A DNA stretch of 28,491 nt from an uncultured Eubacteriales bacterium. GTDB lineage: Bacteria; Bacillota; Clostridia; Oscillospirales; Acutalibacteraceae. Below the pieces are notes generated by a model. It saw nothing but the letters and a program-made list of their open reading frames with translations. It ran no database searches and was not told the origin of the DNA. Positions 24,760-28,491 of this stretch are shown here, one piece after another. Made by a program: the position numbers and the translations under genes. The stretch is from positions 1 to 28,491 of the forward strand of contig CAKSDJ010000017.1 of NCBI GenBank assembly GCA_934445015.1, given 5' to 3'. Each line of letters starts with the position of its first letter. Within the stretch, counting starts at the first letter, position 1.

Positions 24760-25364
24760 AAGAATTATCACTTAATATTCTTGATATTGCAGAAAATTCA
24801 ATAAACGCCTGTGCAACACTTATTGAAATACTTATCAATGAAACCGATAACATATTGACCGTCACAGTTAAAGATAACGGTTGCGGTATGGAACCCGAAG
24901 TTTTAAAAAGGGCCGAAGACCCGTTTTTTACCACAAGAACAACGCGAAAAGTAGGTATGGGTATCCCGCTTTTTAAACTCGCGGCAGAGCAAACCGGCGG
25001 TTGTTTAAAAACAGTCTCAAAATCTTTAAAAAAATCAGCCGAACATCACGGCACAGAAATAACCGCAACATTTTATAAAGATCACTTGGATTTTAAACCG
25101 CTCGGTGATGTCGGGTCAACAATCACGTCAATTATTACGGGGCATCCTGAAATTGACATTTGCTTTATTCATAAAACAAACAGCGGCAAGATTATACTTG
25201 ACACACGCGCGATCCGTAAACAGTTAAAAGGTGTTCCGCTTGACACCTATGATGTACTCAAGTGGATAAAAGAGTATCTTGATGAGCAGTATAAACTGTT
25301 ATATATACAGATAAATCAAAAAATATTTTCAGAAGGGAAGATACCTAATGAAATCTTTGGCTGA
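24756..25364 (+). CDS. Orphan GHKL (histidine-kinase-like) ATPase
   Basis: A 202-residue soluble protein. The first half is a GHKL ATPase: N-box AENSINA (N14), G1 DNGCGM (40-45), a conserved FFTT segment and G2 GMGI (67-70). There is no sensor, no membrane segment and no dimerisation/phospho-acceptor histidine domain, so it is not a complete sensor kinase. The second half (about 105-202) is of unknown type, with alpha/beta character. It overlaps the DRTGG gene by four bases and hydD by 17. This gene is a known passenger of multimeric [FeFe]-hydrogenase operons; its role has not been settled to my knowledge. Confidence 0.82.
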   Translation: MKELSLNILDIAENSINACATLIEILINETDNILTVTVKDNGCGMEPEVLKRAEDPFFTTRTTRKVGMGIPLFKLAAEQTGGCLKTVSKSLKKSAEHHGTEITATFYKDHLDFKPLGDVGSTITSIITGHPEIDICFIHKTNSGKIILDTRAIRKQLKGVPLDTYDVLKWIKEYLDEQYKLLYIQINQKIFSEGKIPNEIFG

Positions 25365-25716
25365 ATTGCAGGCAATCAAAGACAGTATGAAAGACAAAAT
25401 AATCATTCGCAAAGGTATGAAAGATACGCGCGTTGTTGTGGGTATGGCTACCTGCGGCATCGCAGCAGGCGCACGTTCGGTGCTTAATGCTTTTGTTCAG
25501 GCGGTAAACGACGAAGACCTTGCCGACAGCGTTTCGGTTACGCAGACAGGCTGTATTGAACTTTGTCAATATGAACCAATAGTTCAGATTTTTGAAAATG
25601 GCAAAGATAAGGTTACATACGTTAATATGGACGCTGACAAGGCAAAAGAAGTTGTTAAAAAACATCTTAAGGGCGGCAAGGTTGTTGCAGAATACACCCT
25701 TGACAACTGTAAATAA
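25348..25716 (+). CDS. hydD: Thioredoxin-like [2Fe-2S] ferredoxin, HydD-like
   Basis: A 122-residue protein aligned with the N-terminal domain of the following NuoF-like subunit. It has C36 (ATCGIAAGAR) and C69/C73 (TGCIELC), plus a terminal C121. The position matching the first cysteine of the NuoF N-terminus (C9) is not cysteine, so a normal four-cysteine [2Fe-2S] site is not evident. It resembles the HydD subunit reported for multimeric [FeFe]-hydrogenases. The ATG follows AAGGGAAG and lies within the end of the ATPase gene. Confidence 0.82.
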   Translation: MKSLAELQAIKDSMKDKIIIRKGMKDTRVVVGMATCGIAAGARSVLNAFVQAVNDEDLADSVSVTQTGCIELCQYEPIVQIFENGKDKVTYVNMDADKAKEVVKKHLKGGKVVAEYTLDNCK

Positions 25717-25730
25717 TTGGAGGAAAATTT

Positions 25731-27551
25731 ATGATTCGTGCACACATTCTTATTTGTGGCGGTACGGGCTGTACCTCATCAGGCAGTAAATCGATACAGG
25801 AAGCGTTTGCAAAAAATCTTGAAGCAAACGACCTTACCGAAGAAGTAAAACTTATACAGACGGGCTGTTTCGGTCTTTGCGCGCTCGGTCCGGTTGTTAT
25901 AGTTTATCCCGACGGTACGTTTTACAGCCGTGTCACAACAGATGATGTTAAAGAAATTGTTGAGGAGCATATTCTTAAAGGCAGACCTGTTGAACGCCTT
26001 ATTTACAGCGATACAGGCTCAGACGAAGAAGTCGACGTTTCTACAGTTTCATTGGGTGATACCGTATTCTACAAATCGCAAAACCGAGTTGTTCTTCGCA
26101 ACTGCGGCGTCATTGACCCTGAAAATATTGATGAATATATCGCTATGGACGGCTATGCCGCACTCGGTAAAGTGCTTACCGAAATGACACCTGATGAAGT
26201 TATAAAAGTTGTATCCGACTCGGGTCTTCGCGGACGCGGCGGCGGCGGTTTCCCCACAGGATTCAAATGGTCGCTCTGTGCTCCCAATAAGGCACCTCAA
26301 AAATATGTTGTATGTAATGCCGATGAAGGCGACCCCGGTGCTTTTATGGACCGTTCGGTGCTTGAAGGAGACCCTCACGCTGTTATTGAGGCAATGGCTA
26401 TTGCCGGCTACGCAATAGGTGCAACCAAGGGTTACGTTTATGTTCGTGCAGAGTACCCAATAGCAGTTAAACGTTTGCAGATTGCCATTGATCAGGCTAA
26501 AGAATACGGTCTGCTCGGCAAAAATATATTCGGCTCGGGATTTGATTTTGACCTTCAGATTCGTCTTGGTGCAGGTGCGTTTGTTTGCGGTGAAGAAACC
26601 GCCCTTATGACATCTATTGAAGGCAATCGCGGCGAACCTCGTCCGCGTCCCCCCTATCCTGCCGTTAAAGGCCTTTATAACTCGCCTACCGTTGAAAACA
26701 ACGTTGAAACGTTTGCAAATATTCCGCAGATAATTCTTCGCGGTGCAGATTGGTTTGCATCAATGGGTACCGAAAAATCCAAAGGTACAAAGGTATTTGC
26801 CCTGGGCGGCAAAATCAAACATACCGGTCTTGTTGAAATACCTATGGGTACAACGCTTCGCCACATTATTGAAGACATCGGCGGCGGTATACCCGGCGGC
26901 AAAAAGTTTAAAGCAGCACAAACCGGCGGACCTTCGGGCGGCTGTATACCCGCTTCGCTTATAGACACTAAGGTTGATTACGATAACCTTACCGCTATAG
27001 GATGTATGATGGGCTCGGGCGGACTTATAGTTATGGACGAAGATAACTGCATGGTTGATATGGCCAAGTTCTTCCTTGAATTTACCGTTGATGAATCCTG
27101 CGGTAAATGCACGCCCTGCCGTGTAGGTACAAAGCGGCTGCTTGAGATGCTTGATAAAATAACAAAGGGCAAAGGCACCCTTGAAGATATTGACCGCCTT
27201 GAAGAACTTTGCTTATATATAAAGCAGAACTCGCTGTGTGGTCTCGGTCAGACAGCGCCCAACCCCGTGCTTGCAACACTTAAATTCTTCCGTGAAGAGT
27301 ATATTGCGCACGTAGTTGATAAAAAATGCCCCGCAGGTGTTTGCAAAGATTTGCTTACATATAAAATTGACAAAGATAAATGCATAGGCTGCGGTATGTG
27401 CGCAAGAAACTGCCCTGTCGGCGCTATAACAAAAACAGATTATGTTGCCGCAGGACACAAGTTGCCTTCTTATGAAATCAACTCTGAAAAATGCGTCAAA
27501 TGCGGCGTATGTATGGGCAACTGTAAATTCAAGGCAATTGCCAAAGTATAA
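25731..27551 (+). CDS. hydB: NuoF-like NADH/flavin subunit of the hydrogenase
   Basis: A 606-residue protein with, in order, a thioredoxin-like [2Fe-2S] domain (C9, C14, C46, C50), the FMN/NADH-binding 51-kDa domain (GRGGGGFPTG, 168-177; NADEGDPGAFMDR), an SLBB region, an NADH_4Fe-4S domain (C457, C460, C463, C503) and a two-cluster ferredoxin domain (C551, C554, C557, C561; C588, C591, C594, C598). This matches HydB, the subunit that exchanges electrons with NAD(H) and, in bifurcating enzymes, with ferredoxin. GGAGG precedes the ATG, 14 bases after hydD. All cluster ligands I looked for are present. Confidence 0.95.
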   Translation: MIRAHILICGGTGCTSSGSKSIQEAFAKNLEANDLTEEVKLIQTGCFGLCALGPVVIVYPDGTFYSRVTTDDVKEIVEEHILKGRPVERLIYSDTGSDEEVDVSTVSLGDTVFYKSQNRVVLRNCGVIDPENIDEYIAMDGYAALGKVLTEMTPDEVIKVVSDSGLRGRGGGGFPTGFKWSLCAPNKAPQKYVVCNADEGDPGAFMDRSVLEGDPHAVIEAMAIAGYAIGATKGYVYVRAEYPIAVKRLQIAIDQAKEYGLLGKNIFGSGFDFDLQIRLGAGAFVCGEETALMTSIEGNRGEPRPRPPYPAVKGLYNSPTVENNVETFANIPQIILRGADWFASMGTEKSKGTKVFALGGKIKHTGLVEIPMGTTLRHIIEDIGGGIPGGKKFKAAQTGGPSGGCIPASLIDTKVDYDNLTAIGCMMGSGGLIVMDEDNCMVDMAKFFLEFTVDESCGKCTPCRVGTKRLLEMLDKITKGKGTLEDIDRLEELCLYIKQNSLCGLGQTAPNPVLATLKFFREEYIAHVVDKKCPAGVCKDLLTYKIDKDKCIGCGMCARNCPVGAITKTDYVAAGHKLPSYEINSEKCVKCGVCMGNCKFKAIAKV

Positions 27552-27569
27552 GAAAGGGGCCGAAACACA

Positions 27570-28491
27570 ATGGATATGATTAACGTAAAAATTAACGGCT
27601 TAGCAGTAAGCGTGCCAAAGGGCTCCACTGTTTTAGAGGCTGCCCGTAAAGCCGGTATAGAGATACCTACGCTTTGTTATATGAAAGATAAAAACGAGAT
27701 AGGCGCCTGCCGTATCTGTATGGTAGAGGTTAACGAAGGACGCGGTTTTCGTATGGTTACCGCCTGCGTATACCCTGCCTCAGACGGTATGGAGGTTATA
27801 ACCAACTCCGAAAAGGTTCAAAAATCAAGAAAGACAACTCTTGAACTTATTCTTTCAACCCACGATAAAAAGTGTCTTTCCTGCGCGCGTTCAACAAACT
27901 GCGAACTTCAAAAGCTTTGCCGTGATTACGGCGTTGAAGACGACACATTTGAAGGATTTAAGCCTGTTTATGAACTTGATTACAGCACGCCGCATCTGGT
28001 TCGCGACAATAACAAGTGTATACTCTGCCGCCGCTGTGTTGCCGTTTGTAAAGAGCAGTACGTAAGCGTTATAGGCGCAAATGACCGTGGCATTGACACA
28101 AATATAGGTCAGGCGTTTGAACTGTCGCTTAACAGCACACCCTGCATTTCGTGCGGTCAGTGTACCGCTGTTTGCCCAACGGGCGCACTTACCGAAAAAG
28201 ATGACACCGACAAAATTTGGGATGCCCTTGCAGACCCGACAAAAACCGTTGTCGTTCAGACCGCTCCGTCGGTACGCGCAACTTTAGGCGAATGTTTCGG
28301 TATGCCGATAGGCACAAACGTTGAGGGCAAAATGGTGGCGGCTCTTAAACGTCTTGGTTTTAACAAAGTGTTTGACACCGACTTCGGAGCCGACCTCACA
28401 ATAGTAGAAGAGGCAAACGAACTTATTGAGAGAGTTAAAAACGGCGGTACATTGCCAATGATAACCTCTTGCTCACCGGGCTGGGTTAAAT
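27570..28491 (+). CDS. hydA: [FeFe]-hydrogenase catalytic subunit HydA, cut by the right edge
   Basis: The first 307 residues are visible. They contain an N-terminal plant-type [2Fe-2S] domain (C36, C47, C50, C66), the His-Cys3 cluster site (H98, C102, C105, C111), two [4Fe-4S] sites (C150, C153, C156, C160 and C192, C195, C198, C202) and the start of the H-cluster domain with TSCSPGW (299-305). It reduces protons or oxidises H2 using electrons from HydB/HydC. AAAGGGG precedes the ATG, 18 bases after hydB. The remaining H-cluster motifs lie outside the window, so catalytic completeness cannot be judged. Maturases HydE, HydF and HydG are not in view. Confidence 0.95.
   Translation, partial: MDMINVKINGLAVSVPKGSTVLEAARKAGIEIPTLCYMKDKNEIGACRICMVEVNEGRGFRMVTACVYPASDGMEVITNSEKVQKSRKTTLELILSTHDKKCLSCARSTNCELQKLCRDYGVEDDTFEGFKPVYELDYSTPHLVRDNNKCILCRRCVAVCKEQYVSVIGANDRGIDTNIGQAFELSLNSTPCISCGQCTAVCPTGALTEKDDTDKIWDALADPTKTVVVQTAPSVRATLGECFGMPIGTNVEGKMVAALKRLGFNKVFDTDFGADLTIVEEANELIERVKNGGTLPMITSCSPGWVK

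Noticed and set aside
24626..24934. Minus-strand 102-codon frame and similar antisense frames across the hydrogenase operon
   Set aside because: All lie opposite genes with clear domain evidence and have no promoter or ribosome site.
1..28491. Mobile elements, CRISPR arrays, tRNA or rRNA genes
   Set aside because: I found no transposase, integrase, direct-repeat array, tRNA cloverleaf or rRNA segment in any part of the window.

Overview
The window looks like chromosome of a strictly anaerobic, low-to-moderate GC clostridial Firmicute, probably of the Oscillospiraceae/Ruminococcaceae type. The signs are two T-box leaders, an alpha2-type glycyl-tRNA synthetase, separate secD and secF genes, a cohesin/dockerin protein, sigma-A promoters with 17-bp spacers, frequent TTG starts, and a multisubunit NAD-linked [FeFe]-hydrogenase operon. 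No phage, insertion sequence, CRISPR array, tRNA or rRNA gene was seen. Gene density is high and the functions are mostly core metabolism.

Layout. 1-43: tail of a plus-strand gene. 94-750 (-): secreted cohesin-plus-dockerin protein with a consensus promoter. 871-3658 (-): three-gene ABC importer (ATPase, permease, binding lipoprotein) behind a tRNA-Trp T-box leader (specifier TGG). This identifies it as a trpXYZ-type tryptophan importer. A 12-codon ORF with two Trp codons lies between the T-box terminator and the first gene. 4212-5495 (+): PLP aminotransferase. 5567-7862 (+): secD-secF. 7920-9050 (-): exported metallophosphoesterase. 9187-11860 (+): ychF, a small membrane protein and alr. 11914-14327 (+): glpK and a monoglyceride-lipase-like hydrolase. 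14381-16442 (+): thrS, which lacks a full TGS domain, behind a Thr T-box (specifier ACC). 16499-22910 (-): glyS, an nptA-type Na/Pi transporter and two tandem paralogous glycosidase-like lipoproteins, probably one transcript. 23089-23648 (+): two small conserved-looking genes. 23878 to the right edge (+): hydrogenase operon.

How the genes work together. The hydrogenase operon encodes a NuoE-like subunit (HydC), a DRTGG protein, a GHKL ATPase, a thioredoxin-like ferredoxin (HydD), a NuoF-like flavin/NADH subunit (HydB) and the catalytic HydA, which is cut by the window edge. By family knowledge it would link NADH, and probably ferredoxin, oxidation to H2. The DRTGG protein and the ATPase are not electron carriers and look regulatory or assembly-related. 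The two T-box leaders tie tryptophan uptake and threonyl-tRNA synthesis to tRNA charging. glpK and the hydrolase may form a glyceride-use pair.

The observations most worth following are the Trp-codon leader ORF behind the Trp T-box (precedent: the Bacillus subtilis rtpA/at operon), the DRTGG plus ATPase pair inside the hydrogenase operon, and the tandem lipoproteins. None is proven new; all functions are read by eye from motifs and context.
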